Notes: generated by a model from the letters alone, not told the origin. DNA of 64,000 bases from Agapanthus africanus (GCA_030015575.1 CM057344.1:189365044-189429043), one strand, 5' to 3'. Counted from the stretch's first letter, positions 23,501 to 36,684 are shown. Translations and numbers: made by a program.

Positions 23501-26294
23501 AGCGACCATATCACGCCTTAATCAAGATAATAATACGGATATTTGACCGAACCCGCTTGTTATACTGAGCTGGGGAACATTGGTCCCGCTCCAACTTATA
23601 ATTGTTATAAGACAGAGCAGGAAATTGGGGATTACCAGAATTCCCATGCCGCCCAAACGGAGAGAGTGCATGTTGATGCATCATCTTCGGGTGTGTTCAT
23701 TACAAAGAACTGTTTCTCTGTATCCTCTACGTCCTGGGTATGTGATACCAGATCAGGATCCCAGATATGTAATCTGTTACATAGGGCTACAGATAGGTAG
23801 AGAACTGAGAACGGGTGATAAGTTTCATGAGGCAGAAAACGGGGCAAGAGTTGCAGCCAAGTCTGTCGGTCACTGTCACCCTGTATTACAATACATTGAT
23901 TCTGAACGAATGTTATTAGATACCGAACCTGATATACAAAATCATATCAGTCTCTTTATTAGTAAAGAAACGATAAAATTTTGTATTGTTGGATAATGTT
24001 TTGAACATTTCCTATATCAAAAGTTGATCGGTTCAGGCACGTTATCTAAAAGCATTGACATTCTAAATCAAACTACAGTTCTTAGTATATGGAACACACA
24101 CAAGAGGAAGAGTTCGGAAATGAACGGATTCTTCTTGAGGTATTGTAGACTAGGTCAGATCAATGTGACCCGACTAGCTGAAGTTACATTTAGATGTATA
24201 TTTAAATTAGTTTGAATTTACATCTTGTGAAACTTGCCTGTCATGTCACAGAGATAAGATGACCATAGCTCCGTTTACTGGAAACAGAGAAAGAGTTAGT
24301 GAACTCTTGGGATGATACATGATGATGTATGTAGGTCCCCAGTCTACACATGCCAGGACCGGTTATTTATACTTCATTACGTTCTCTGATAATCTCTCAA
24401 GATTCAGACATATGTTCCTGTTGAAACACAAGTCTGAACCTTTTGAGATATTCACAGAATATAAGTTAGAAGTAGAGAACCAAAATACGGGTAAAAGTAT
24501 TATGTCCTTTGATGAGATCAAGGAGGAGAATACTTGAGCACGGAAATCCTGGTCTATTCTAAAGGAGATTGAGATTCTCTCTCGGCATTACTCCTCCGAA
24601 TACACCATTGCACGATGGTATATCGGGGCGGAGCAATCACACCCTATATGATATGGTGTGCTCTATAATGAGTATTACTGAGTTACCTATTTCCTTTTAG
24701 GGGTTATGCACTTGAGAAGCTGCATACCTATTGAATAGGGTTCGAATCAAATCAGTTGCCTACCACTTCATATTTGATATGATAAGGGAAGAGCCCATCT
24801 CTCAAGTTAGTTGAGATTTGGGGTTGTCCGGCCTATGTCTAAAAGCAAAATCCGGACAAGCTCGAGGCAAGGTCTGTAATGTAGAACTGGAAATGTTCCA
24901 GCCATACAAACTGCAGCTGATGATTTGGTAGAACCAAAGGATTCAATAGTAACCAACGAACCTCAGCCTCTCCGCGGATCTAGTAGGGTTCCTCACCCAC
25001 CTGAGAGATACTTCGGTTTCTCTATGACAGTGGGAGTGAGGATTGCATCATGAGATGATGACCCAACTAGTTTCGAGCTGGCCATCAAGAGTAAGACTCT
25101 GTAAGAATGGCTGGATGCTTAGTGATCTGAGATGGAATCCTTATACACCAACAAAGTATAGACTTTGGCTGCTATATCTGAAGGGTTAAATCCCCATCAG
25201 GAGCAAGTATATCTTGAGAAGATTACTTGGTGTACATGGAAGAGTTAAGACTTTCAAAGCTAGACTTGTTAAAGGTCTACATCATTGACCAGGTGTGGAT
25301 GATGATGAAACCTTTTCTAAGTAGCTATGCTTAAGTCCATCCAGATCCTACTTGCCGCGGCTACATACCATGACTACGATATCTGGTGGTTGGGTGTCAT
25401 GACAGCTTTTCTAAATGATGTTTAGAAGAGAGTGTCTATAAGTACACAGCCAGAGGGCTTCGTAGACAGTGGGAGCAGCGGAAACGTGTGCAAGATGCTT
25501 TATAGGATAAAGCAGGCATCGCGGAGTTGGAACGTCTGTTTTGATGAAGTAGTCAAAGAGTTTGACATCATCAAAATGGTAGATGAACCTTGTATAAACA
25601 AAAAGGTAGTAGGGAGTATGGTGACGATCCTCGTAGAGTACGTGGATGACATACTCTTGATAGGGAAGTAGTTTCCTATGCTACGCTCGATCAATCTCCG
25701 ATTATCACAAAGATTCTCCATATAGGATCAAAGTGATACCTACTAAATCCTGGATTTTGGATCTATGAGATAGATCTAATTGGATGTTAGGAATCTCACT
25801 AGAAGTAGTGAGATGGTATCAATTGATTCTAGGGAGAATCACTGGAAAGGTTCCAGGGTGATAAAGACGACTGAATGTCAGTCACAGGCATTGTCTTTAC
25901 CCTCAGTAAAGGGACGGTATGTTGGAAGGGTTCCAAGCTAGATACCGTGGCATACTAGACGATTAAGGCTGGATACATCGCTACTTAAGATGCTACCAAA
26001 GAGGCTGTCTGGGTATATACTAGTTCATGAGATGAACTAAGTTCCTCCTATTGTGTGACAATGGAGTTGTGGCTTATGCCAAGGAACGCCTGTCCCATCA
26101 GTGATCCAGACATATTCTAAGGCAGTATCACTTGATCATGGAGATAGTTGATCTCCAGGGAGATCGAGGATAGGAGAGTAGACTCAGAGGACAACACAGC
26201 GGATCCACTCACAAAGGCCTGTTCCCAGAGAGAGACTTTTATGGGATGGTTGAGTATGAGATACTGCAGCCACTGCTATCAGATGGCCCTAGTG
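23501..26294 (+). pseudogene. pol: Copia B pol, heavily decayed
   Basis: Remnants follow the order of A. Protease region 23543-23800 (SWVCDTRSGSQICN; the DTG triad is now DTR). Integrase pieces at 24300-24540. RT pieces at 25432-25671 with QPEGFVDSGSSG and EYVDDILLIGK. RNase H and C-terminal remnants up to about 26250. Many stops and indels separate them, and no segment exceeds about 140 codons. The YVDD core is still readable but the gene is dead. Confidence 0.85.
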
Positions 26295-26295
26295 C

Positions 26296-26306
26296 AAGTG
26301 GGAGAT
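26296..26306 (+). other. Polypurine tract of copia B
   Basis: AAGTGGGAGAT, directly before the 3' LTR. Confidence 0.85.
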
Positions 26307-28504
26307 TGTTAGTTATATGTATGCCCTAGAGGCCATTACTGTACATAGGATGTATATTGTAGTGGATGCTGGGACGTATATAGGGAGGACTTTCTTGCTC
26401 GACATGATAGTATGCTATCTGGTTGAACTTTACCTTAACGTATATACTGATTGTCTCTCTGTTACATGTTGGTAAAGCCCTTAGGATGTGTGCTTGACTA
26501 CCTGGACTATGATGCGGATCATACTAGTGGGGACATGGTAGTCGATAAGTACATCCTTCAAAGTCCCTAGTCATGGGTGTATCGAGATGGGGCATCGATA
26601 TACCAGAGTAGACTAGCGTGTACCTTCTCGACCCATACAGATGGGCGATGGATGATCCCATATCCATTGGTGTTTGACATCAGAGATGTTATACGGGTGC
26701 TCAGTGGAGACTGGGTACACTGGACGGACTCGCCGAGAACTCCCAGATGGTATTATACCTCACGTCAGATGGCAGTTCTCTGGTGACACTGGTACAGAGT
26801 AGTCTGTTGATCCGAGATCGTCATAGAGTCTTGTGTGGTTCCCACTGTGCTTTGATTTCCATCTTACCACGTCCAAGAGGGCGTGCAAAACGGTGGTTTT
26901 TGGGTACAGTCCCGAGTCACATGGAGGCAATGAGCGATAGGAGGGGATTCGTCTCTCCCGGTATAGGGGGTTGATGTTGCGCTGTGTTCGATTAGCTATA
27001 ACAGGAAATCCCTGGCCAGGGTTGCTGAGATTTACTGGTAAGTGTTACCAGTAGTTTCTCGAATTGTTATAGACCTCATATCGACACGACTTATTGAGCT
27101 ATTGGGGTCTGACGTTTACCACCCCTAGGCAAGATATGCAACATATCAGACGATCAGACCGGACTGTACGGTAGTGTCACTGGTTGGATTCACTGGAGTG
27201 TGAGCGGGCTTGCTCGTCGATCTTCAGATCGCTCAATACCCGGGTGGCCCTTACGTTTAGCAGACCGCTTGCGGCTTGTGGGTGTTTGATATGATCATCA
27301 TCTGCTGCCGGCGTATTGACGAGTCTTTAGAGTCCTACACAGAGGTTTCCTGGCTCAAGCGTAACGAAATAGGAGCGCATATGAGATATGTGCGGGACCG
27401 AGAATAATGTGTGTATGTGATACCGTATTTCATTCTCGCGATGAATGTGTCGAATGGTTGTATGCGATATAACCCAGTTATCGAATCAAGGATTGATTCG
27501 ATAAGCCGATACATTGTATACTAGTCGGTTGTGTGCGACATGACCGGATCATTGAATCAAGTGTTGATTTAATGATTTAATGCATAATTATATATTTGAT
27601 ATATTACTTTGCATTAACTAGTATTGGTTCACTTTAAATGGATTTTCTCACTCGGGTGTGCGCATTGCATATGCGATATGATTTTGTGCACATGATTGTA
27701 TCATGTTTGATGATACATGCTTTTTGGTTAAGTGTAAAGTATTAAACTATGATTAAGTGGATGATTAGGGTTTTTACTTATTCATTTATTTTTTTATTTA
27801 TTCATTTTTGGCAAAAGGAAAATGGTGGCTAATTTGGATATATGTTGAAGCTTCATGAAGCTTTGACTTAGTCACCATTTTTGTCTTCATTCCTAACCTA
27901 ACCATTCACTTAACTTGGGTTTAGTCTCTACACTTAACCATGGTTGATCATGATATGTATTATTATTTTCTATTTTCTAATTAACACTTATCATAACAAT
28001 TAGCTTCTTCTTCTTCATCTTCTTCAAGGAAGAAAAGCTTACCTCATCAATGGTGATTGATGTATTTGAGTGAGAAATCCAATTCTAAAGTTAACCCACT
28101 TCCTATTTCTTCATCCTCTACCTCTTGCCAAGTAGTAGAGTGTGTTTTCTTCACAAGTTTCTTGACTTGGTGAAGTCGGAGCTTGATTTAGCGATGCCTC
28201 GACATAGATCATATTCGGCATGGGCATCGACGACCTAGCTTGCCCATTCTCCGACGAAGCCGACGCTAGAGCCCGGATTTGATTTGGACAGCGGAGAGGA
28301 CTTCGTTGCGGAGCTATGGAGGTGGAGCACCGGATCTACAAAGGTTGTATTTCCGTATTCCCTTAGTTAAGTGTTAACTAGTTTATGTTTTCGCCTAAAC
28401 ATCTAGCCAACGATCCGTAGTCGGGTTTCTCGGCACCTAGAATTTTTGAAATTGGCATGGTTGATGCCTTGTGAGACCTCATTAGGGTGCCTAGGAACCC
28501 TACA
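26307..28504 (+). repeat. 3' LTR of copia B
   Basis: 2198 bp, same length as the 5' LTR and about 98.7% identical by visual count. It ends at ...ccctaca and is followed by the AGCAG duplication and gypsy integrase sequence. Confidence 0.94.
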
Positions 28505-29553
28505 AGCAGATTTCCATGGACTTCATTGTGGGTCTACCCAGGACCAGTAGAGGGTATGACTCCATTTGGGTGATTGTTGACCGGTTGACGAAAGCGGCTC
28601 ACTTCCTTCCAGTGAAGGCCACTTTCAGGTATGCTCAGTATGCGCAGCTGTATATAGATGAGATTGTGCGTTTGCACGGTGTTCCCACATGCATAGTATC
28701 CGACAGAGGCACCCAGTTTACTAGTCGTCTTTGGCAGAAGCTTCAGGAAGTTTTGGGTACCCGGTTGAGTTTTAGCACCGCTTTTCATCCACAGACCGAT
28801 GGTCAGTCGGAGCGGACTATTCAGACTCTGGAGGATATGCTCCGTGCATGTGTGCTTGATTTTGGTGGCAGCTGGGATCGTCACTTGCCGTTGATTGAGT
28901 TCTCCTACAACAACAGCTTTCAGGAGACTATTCAAATGGCACCTTTTGAGGTTTTATATGGTAGGAAGTGTCGATCTCCAGTCTGTTGGACCGAACTCAG
29001 TGAGAGTACGGTTTTGGGACCCCGGCTAGTTCAGGAGACTACGGAGAAGATCCAGCTGATTCGGGACAGGATGAGAGCAGCCCAGTGTAGGCAGAAGTCT
29101 TATGCCGACCGTCGTCCTCCCAGACTTGAGTTCGCAGTGGGGGATCATGTATTCCTGAGGATTTCTCTGATGAAGGGCATTATGCGATTTGGGAAGAGGG
29201 GGAAGCTCAGTCCCAGATTTGTTGGTCCTTTCGAGATCCTTGAGCGAGTGGGTTCTGTAGCATATCGTTTGGCGCTACCGCCCATTTTTCCGGATGTTCA
29301 CCCTGTTTTCCATGTGTCGATGCTTCGTAGATACCTTCATGATCCTTCTCACATGATTCAGCACGAGACCGTTCAGCTTGAGCGCGATCTTTCGTTGACC
29401 GAGCAGCCGGTAGTTATTTTGGATCGGCAGGTGAAGAAACTTCAGTCAAGGGTCTTGCCGTCTGTGAAGGTTCTTTGGCGTAGCCCTACTAGTGAGGAGA
29501 TCACTTGGGAGGCCGAGAGCTAGATGCGGAAGAAATTCCCACATCTCTTTTAA
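28505..29553 (+). pseudogene. pol: Gypsy G1 integrase core and chromodomain-like tail
   Basis: This resumes the G1 frame after copia B. The integrase core shows the catalytic series Asp in SMDFIVGLP, Asp in VSDRGTQFTS and Glu in DGQSERTIQ. The GPY/F-like region is RFVGPFEILERVGSVAYRLALP. The tail VILDRQVKKL...VKVLWRSPTSEEITWE matches the chromodomain-like C-terminus of plant chromoviruses, which directs insertion into heterochromatin (family knowledge). One premature stop (29521, GAG to TAG) precedes the original-type end at 29553. Confidence 0.9.
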
Positions 29554-29597
29554 GGTACGCTTAGTATGAAATTTTAATTCGGGGACCGAATTTCTAT

Positions 29598-29609
29598 AAG
29601 GGGGGAGAT
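29598..29609 (+). other. Polypurine tract of gypsy G1
   Basis: AAGGGGGGAGAT, directly before LTR2. Confidence 0.85.
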
Positions 29610-32600
29610 TGTAACGTTTTAGAAATCGTTATGCGAATTTTTCCGTTTTAGGGTTAAGTTGTCGATATTTTCCATTTTAACCCGACTGTGTTCACACGAC
29701 CATATAGACTTGCCAACACCTACTTTAGCTAAAATAAAGCTAGTGCGCAAGCTTTGGGGGTATATGGGATGTTTTGGTTCAGTTAGAATTTTTCCCCAAT
29801 TTTAATATTATTTTAATGCGGTATTCACATTTTGGGAAATTTCTCTTAAGCTATCTTTTCAACATTTATGTTTGTGTTAATTCAAACCTTCTCTTAATAT
29901 CTTGATCTTTGTGTTGACTAAAGGATTAAAAGGTTTAAGAATATAGAAAAAAGAAAAGAATTGCAAGAGGTGCATGAATGTGCATGTGAATGCATTTATT
30001 GCATTTAATGCTAGAATTAGCAAGAAACTTCACACAATTTCCTCACCTCCTTCATTTTGGCCGAGCTCCTCCCTCTCTCTTCTTCCTTTGATCTTTCTTT
30101 CTCCATTTGCAACAATTTCAAAGCTCATAAATCCCCAAAATTCCCAAAATATATCACAAAAATACTACAAGTCTTGGTTTTTTGCTTATTGATCACTTGG
30201 AGCTTGGAAAGCTTGGATTTTGGGAGCAAGGATTGTTAGGTAAAATCCCTAATCTGTTAATTTAGAGTTTTTATGTTATGTAGCTCGTTGGTTTTGTTTA
30301 GAACACGTTAGATATCGATTCGTGAAATATCGTATTTTTTAGTGTCTTTTAGAGCCGCTATGAACTGCTGTGACCTGGAATTTTTACAGAAAATTCAAAC
30401 AAAATTATAGTGATGTACTAGTTAACCTATGACACCACCTGGGAAATGAGGACTGCCCCACCCGAATGAGCCGGCGACCATTTGGCGAATTCCGGCGATG
30501 CCGGCTATGTAGGGAGGTGCTGGGGTTTGGGTTTTGTGGGTACTTGTCTGCTGTTGGTTAGGGGTGTTTGGTACTGTTTACTTTTTTAGTAATTGCATTA
30601 TGAAAAATCTGGAATCGTTTACCTATAATCTAGTGTTTTGAATCCGCGTGTTACGTAATCCGATACGAATCGTGATCTGATACAGCTGCTGTACTCAGTT
30701 TGGTTTAGTAGTGTCGCAACGCACGTTAACCACTAGACGAAGACTTGTGAGTTAGTTTAGTGTTGGTGCGTCGTTTAAATTGTAGTTTTACGTTATATTA
30801 ATCAATTCTGAGATGTTTGCACTATTTGTGTGTTTGTGAATTTATAGCGACGCAAGCGGGGACTTCGGACGCTGCGAACAAGGGGAAGCAGGTGGTAGGA
30901 TTTTTATAGCTGGAGACCATTGGTGAGTAGATTTAACATCTACGGGGAAATCGTCCGTATGGCGTTATGCGTCGGGGCGGATATAATATGATAGTTGCAT
31001 GTTATTGCATATTGGTTAATTTCAAACGAATGTCATTGCATAGTAGTATCTGTTATACCTTGACTTGTACCTTTAGATATAACAAATTACTGACGGTTCA
31101 TGTTGCACGGGCACTAGTTGTATGCTACACCCATATCGTCAGTAATTGCCATGACACGCACAAACCCCCTACATACGTGATATGGTAGTGGATAGGGAAT
31201 GTGGAGGTAGTAAATCTTATTCCATTGTGCATATGAAATATTGTGGACACATACATACGTGATATTGCATTGGGCAGGGATAGTTGAAGTTCTAAACCTT
31301 AATCCATTTCACGTGTACCCTACTATAGCTACTTGTACATCATGCATACATATTGACATGTACACCCACATAGTCTATTACAGCTATATGTATATCATGC
31401 ACATATATTGACATGTACACCGCATATTTTCGCTATAGTTGTATGTACCTTAAGTGGTATTGTTTTGGTATGTGCTATTGAGTTGTTGATCATTGCGCTT
31501 ATGAAATGCATTTTACATACTTTCTTACATGTAGATACTTAAACCTTCCTACACTTACATGTACACCACATATGATGCTGCACTTGTTTTTCTTCTAGGA
31601 TTTTGGGAACCGCAAGATATATTTTAAAGATGAATTCATTTAAAAAAGCGGATTTCCCTTGATATTCTGATATTGTTGTTTTATGTTGCATATATCAGTT
31701 TTTCATGGATTTACGTATTGAGATATGGATTTCATATGATTTATGGATTTGAGAACCGTGGGGGTATTTGAAGAAAAATTTGTATTGTTTGAAAACCCGG
31801 TTTCTCTTGATATGATATTTCAGTGCGTCCACCATGTGATTTCTCGGTTCTGAGATTTAGCTTGTGATACCCGATTCGAGGAGCGGGAGGCACTGTCTGC
31901 AGGTACATGGTGGACCCGGTCTCGTACCCCGGGGCGAGTGGTGATTTTGTTATGTAGACGATAAGCCTGGCGGTGGGACCACTACCTACCGGTGATAGTA
32001 TTTGGACTCGGCGTTTATCGTGGGGATACCGATCGGAGTGAGATATGACATATCGTCAGGGCCAGTCGCGGTGACGGCGCCTGAGTTATAAGGATTTATG
32101 TGTCGATGCTAGACACAGATTTTCATGATGTTTCTGGTGTCGATGTTAGACAATCAGGTTCCATGAGACTTACAGGATGTGAGGGCCGATCTGAGGATGC
32201 GATGCCTGAGGATTTGGGATTTGATGTGTCAGTGAGGGACACTGGCGTTTTTCCATGCTGATGATTTTGCATGAGATTTTATATTATATCATCCCACACT
32301 CAGAATTATGTTGTTATGTATTGCTTCATGTAGTTGTAGTACCCAAATGATGTACCTTTACATGATTGTTGCATATTCACTTATCATACTTATGCTATCA
32401 GATTACATGTGATAGATAAATCGCTATTCGTGCATACTTGCGATTACAGTCTGATGTTGATTACTATTCACGAGTTATCAACTCACCCCCATTTTGCCAC
32501 AGTGTTTTGCGGGACTTACCCTCAGAGTAGTCGCGACAGGGCGTCTTATCATCTCTACTTTTGCGGCTACCGCTACGTTAGGCAGTGTGGCCTTTGCTCT

Positions 32601-33137
32601 TAGGTGGGTTTGCGGTTATCTGCCTATACATTGTATTTCATTTTGCTGGATCTAGTATTCTCCATCTACCACTGTTTGTATATGACTTAGAGACGACTTG
32701 TGAGGATTCGGTGTTGTATTATTTTGGTGACTTTCGGTGTCGTGCACGTGGGAGCCGGTTTTGTTTTGGAAAGTTTACTTCTTATTGCAGTCTTTTCATT
32801 GATATTTCTTCGCTTCGGCGTCGTATACATGTTGTGGTGATTGTCTCCACCGTTGGGCGTGATTTTGCTCCCATTTGGGATGCTTTATATTTTATCTATG
32901 TTGTACCCGTTTTCGGGGCTAGTTTTTATAAAGGAGGTGCTGCCGAAATTTTCAAGAAAGAAAACTAGAGTTAGAGATTTTTACTTATGATTTTCCAAAT
33001 GTTAAGACTATTCTTTTCTCCGTTGATCCAGATTTAGGTGGTTTAGATTTCTGTTTTTCGGCTTTCTTGAGTTGCGTATGCCTGTAGACGTTACGTAGTT
33101 TAAGTGCCGGTTACGGGACAAATTTTGGGTTGTGACA
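29610..33137 (+). repeat. Gypsy LTR2, shared between G1 and G2
   Basis: 3528 bp, from tgtaacgttttag to ...gttgtgaca. It follows the G1 purine tract and precedes the G2 primer-binding site, so a single LTR belongs to both copies. It contains many direct-repeat-like acatgtacacc/acatattgacatgtacacc units (31320-31430). Confidence 0.93.
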
Positions 33138-33141
33138 AAGT

Positions 33142-33153
33142 TGGTATCAGAGC
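33142..33153 (+). other. Primer-binding site of gypsy G2
   Basis: TGGTATCAGAGC, four bases after LTR2. A leader of about 220 bases follows before gag. Confidence 0.9.
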
Positions 33154-33374
33154 TCTAGGTTTTACCTCTCGGAGTGTAGGATGACCTTGGTATGATAGAG
33201 TAAGTAGCTTAAGCAAAATGACGTAGCGTGTGTATATTCCGCGGCATACTTACGACACGGTGCTCTGCCTAAGTGACCTTAGGACTTATTGATTGATATT
33301 ATTCCGTGATGATATGCATCCTTGTGATTCGATTCCTGTTTCCTTATCGAATCTTGTTTCAATTTCCAGCCTAT

Positions 33375-34500
33375 ATGCCGCCGAAGACTACGAGGGCACA
33401 GAGAGCGGCCGCGAGGGCCGAGGTCAGAGTTGACTCTTCTGAGGCGAGGACTGACCAGGGCGGTATGCCTGTTGTACTGGAGAATATTGCTATGATTGGG
33501 GCTGGTATGCAGGACCTGCGCCAGATGATGGGGACTTTAGTAGAGGCCATTCGAGCACAGGGGCAGGCTGTTGGTCCACCCGTTGTTGGGACCATGATGG
33601 TACCTACAGTTCTGCCAGTCACAGTTACAGTTCCGTAGGTTATTACTGTGTCACTGAAAGATTTTATGAGGCTGAGGCCTCCGGTGTTTACTGGCACAGA
33701 TGTTACTGAGGATCCGCAGTCGTTTATCGACCGGATGGCCAGGATTTGTCGTTCGCTCCGATGCTTCGACGAGAGATGGGTAGAGTTTGCGAGTTTCCGA
33801 CTGGAGGGTCTGGCCCAGAAGTGGTGTGAGTCGTTAGAGAGGGGCAGAGCCGCTGGTCTTGCTCCTATGACCTGGGCTGAGTTGGTGACGGTGTTTCTCA
33901 CCCGTTTTCTTCCACCGAGCGTCAGGGATGCACGAGCGCGCAAATTTGTGTCGTTACGTCAGACTCCGGGGATGACGGTGTCTGAGTATGATGTACTGTT
34001 TACCGAGCTGTCTGTGTATGCTCCGTACCTGGTGGCGACTGAGGAGATGAGGGTGAAGAGGTTTGTTCGAGGCCTGCTTACCCAGTTGTTCCTAGCCATC
34101 AGCATTCAGCATTGTGATACGTATGCGGCAGCCGTGGTTGCAGCCCTATTGGTGGAGGAGCGTCTAGCTGAGTCATCGGTTGTTCTGGAACCAAAGAGGA
34201 CTCGTACGGATGTACCAGCATGGAGGCCGAGGTTTGCACACAAAGGCAGAGTTCCTTCAGACTCGGGGAGTAGCAGAGTTATGGGACGCGGCCAGTTATT
34301 CAGCTCTTACTCTCAGGAGGGCCAGCGACCGTCTTATGGGTGCTTTGGGTGTGGCAGTTTTCATCACCTTGTTCGGGATTATACCGTGGTGCGTCAGAGA
34401 GGGCCAGCAGTACCCCAGGTTACCTTACCACCTTCTCCGCCTTAGAGAGCGTTGCCTCTTATTCCTATTGTTGCAACGCGTCAGACTCCTGTGCAAAGAG
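33375..34500 (+). pseudogene. gag: Gypsy G2 gag, broken by stops and by copia C
   Basis: The start ATG (MPPKTTRAQR) is intact. The capsid motifs are as in G1. The zinc knuckle is damaged: the last Cys of CX2CX4HX4C is Tyr (CFGCGSFHHLVRDY, near 34345-34385). In-frame stops are at 33636 (GAG to TAG) and 34443 (CAG to TAG). The copia C insertion at 34501 cuts it, and AAGAG is duplicated at 44463. Confidence 0.88.
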
Positions 34501-36684
34501 TGTTAGGTCCACGTTACCTCTCCCGGTACTTTCGGGGTTGCGGAAACGGTAAAACAAAAATTTTTCTAATCTTTGTAACATGGACCGTAAAAGCCGGATC
34601 TTTGCTAAACAATATACTAGCATCCTAACAAGAGATGTATCTACTCGGTTAGGGGTTATACCTCATCTTGAACTCCTTCTCTTCTTGTTGTTCTTCTTCT
34701 TGTAGTTCTTCTCTTCTTGTTGTTCTTCTCTTTGCTTGCTCAATGGTTGATCCGGACTTCGGTCACCTCCGCGGCCTCCTTGAGTCGAAGACGATCCACC
34801 CGAGAGATGTACACCGAGCTCCACCTCAAGCCGAGGTAACTAGGGCAAGGAGATTGCTAATCTAGAAGCCCTAGGATGTGTAGAGAAGATGTATGGATGT
34901 GTTTGTCAAGTGGAATCCTTTTTCTCTCAACACATGAGATCAAAGGAGAAATCAAGAGGAGGAAGAAGAAGGAGGTTTTCTTGCAACCATGGAGCTTCTC
35001 ATTTCAAAAGAGAGAATGAGAATAATATTATGATACAAAAGAAAAGAACCATGGTTGCAAATAATGCAAAACAACATCATTACTAATTCCATCAAGATAA
35101 AGTTGATGGCTACTTTGAAATGACCATTATCATAATCCAAAAGAAAAAGGAAAAGAAAAGAAAAGTGTAGAACCCTCTTGAAAGTCAATGGTCAACCCGG
35201 TCAACCGGTCAACAAAGTCAAGAGGGGTCAACGGGGTCAAATGGTCAATGCAATTAGCCATCATAAGATTATCACTAATAGGATTAGTAAATGATGTTCG
35301 CGGCTCATAATGGTTTTGACCAAACGAACTGTCAAAACCCTAATGAGCCTGCCACATAATGGTTTTGGCCAAACCAACTGCCAAAACCCTAATGAGGCAC
35401 CTCCTCCTTCATCACTCCGAAAAACTGTGCATACACTCCTGCATCCGTATTCCGTAGAATGCGGATACACAGAAGACAAAACAAATCCATCCGTGCAATA
35501 TTAGGATATGGCTTAAACCAAAGCCTACTAGTACTGCCTGCCCGAAAACCATACGCACACAAGTGTACGTAAGTGATCGCAGCCCTGCCGTAAAACCATA
35601 CGGCCTCTACACGTTTCGCTCAGTGCAGGGAAACTCTCTGTGTGGGACTCTAAAGACTCGACACTACGCTGGCAGTGGGTTTAACCACAGACCGCAAGCG
35701 GCACTAGCTGTACGTAACGGTCCCCAGGTAGATGTCGATAAGAAGGCCGATGAGGTACACCCATCCGAACTCCTACTGAGTCTGTATGTGACAATCTCCG
35801 TACAGTCCGCTCTGTTCGTCTGATACATCGCATGGCGGGCCTAGGGGGCGGTAAACGTCAGTCCCCTAATAGCGGTACAAGTCGTGTCGGAGTGAAGCCC
35901 AGAACACCCTGAGATAACACTGGAACCTACCAGTACATCTCGCTTGCCCTGGCCAGGGACTACTTGTGTAATGGCTCTCCTAGACACAGCGCGATGTCAA
36001 CCCCCAATACCGGGAGAGACGAATCCTGTCTAACCGTCACTGCCTCCAAGTGCTTCGGGACTACTCCCAACTACCACCTGTTTGCACGACTCAGTAGAGC
36101 CGTGGTAGGGTAGTAATCAAAGAACAGTGGGAACACACTCGAGGCGAAGTGACAGTGTCAAGTCAGCGGACTAAGCTGTACTCATGTCACCTGGGAACTG
36201 ATAACTGATTATAGGTATAATACCAACCATCAGTTCCCGACGAGTCCTGTCCAGTGTACTCGTAACCTAACGAGCACCCGCATACTATTTCAAGTACGAC
36301 ATACTGACGGCTGTGGGACAGACCGTCTCCCGTGCTGGGATGAGAAGCGCATACGCTAGTCTACTCTGGAGTATCGATGCCCTATCTCGATACTCCCATG
36401 ACTAGGGACATGTATAAGGATGTGCTTGTAGATTACCCAGCCCCCACGAGTGTGATCGCCATCACAACGCCGGTAATCAAGCAAAGATCCTAAGGGCTCT
36501 ACTAATGCGTATAGGTGATATAATAAATAAACACACATGTACACATTAAAGCAGAGACAAACCAAGTAGCATACTACTATATTGAGCAAGATTGTCTGTA
36601 CAACTGTGAATATCCCAAGCTTCCATCAAGTAATATACATACTAGTATGACACAGTAATGGCATCTAGGTCATATACACCAACA
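34501..36684 (-). repeat. 3' LTR of copia C
   Basis: It begins tgttaggtccacg on the plus strand and ends ...atacaccaaca before the purine tract. It contains a dense W-box cluster and, near 34668-34735, an imperfect ttgttcttcttcttg-type microsatellite. Confidence 0.93.
35182..35250 (-). promoter_or_regulatory. W-box cluster in copia C LTR (8 sites)
   Basis: Within about 68 bases there are eight RGTCAA motifs on the plus strand, which read TTGACY on the element's sense strand. TTGACY is the W-box bound by WRKY transcription factors. The same cluster is in the 5' LTR at 42961-43028. This would place a strong stress-type enhancer in the LTR; promoter activity itself is inferred. Confidence 0.6.

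Larger units (their letters stand above)
18174..28504 (+). mobile_element. Complete Ty1/copia element B, gag-less with dead pol
   Basis: A 10,331-bp element in the sense orientation of the gypsy host copy, interrupting its integrase. LTRs are 2198 bp each, TG...CA. The target duplication AGCAG is perfect (18169-18173 and 28505-28509). By eye the LTRs differ at about 29 positions (about 1.3%). The internal pol is decayed far beyond that level compared with A. The leader between PBS and pol keeps all structured modules. It is probably a non-autonomous copy moved in trans. Confidence 0.95.

Noticed and set aside
28534-28935. Minus-strand ORF of 133 codons in integrase
   Set aside because: Antisense shadow of the conserved integrase core; shortened in the G2 copy.
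29974-30239. Short ORFs near the LTR2 start that look like signal peptides
   Set aside because: Part of the LTR, overlapping in two frames, not kept in LTR3.
34668-34735. CTT/GTT-rich stretch as a simple microsatellite locus
   Set aside because: It is an imperfect repeat inside the copia C LTR and is present in both LTRs; nothing beyond that.
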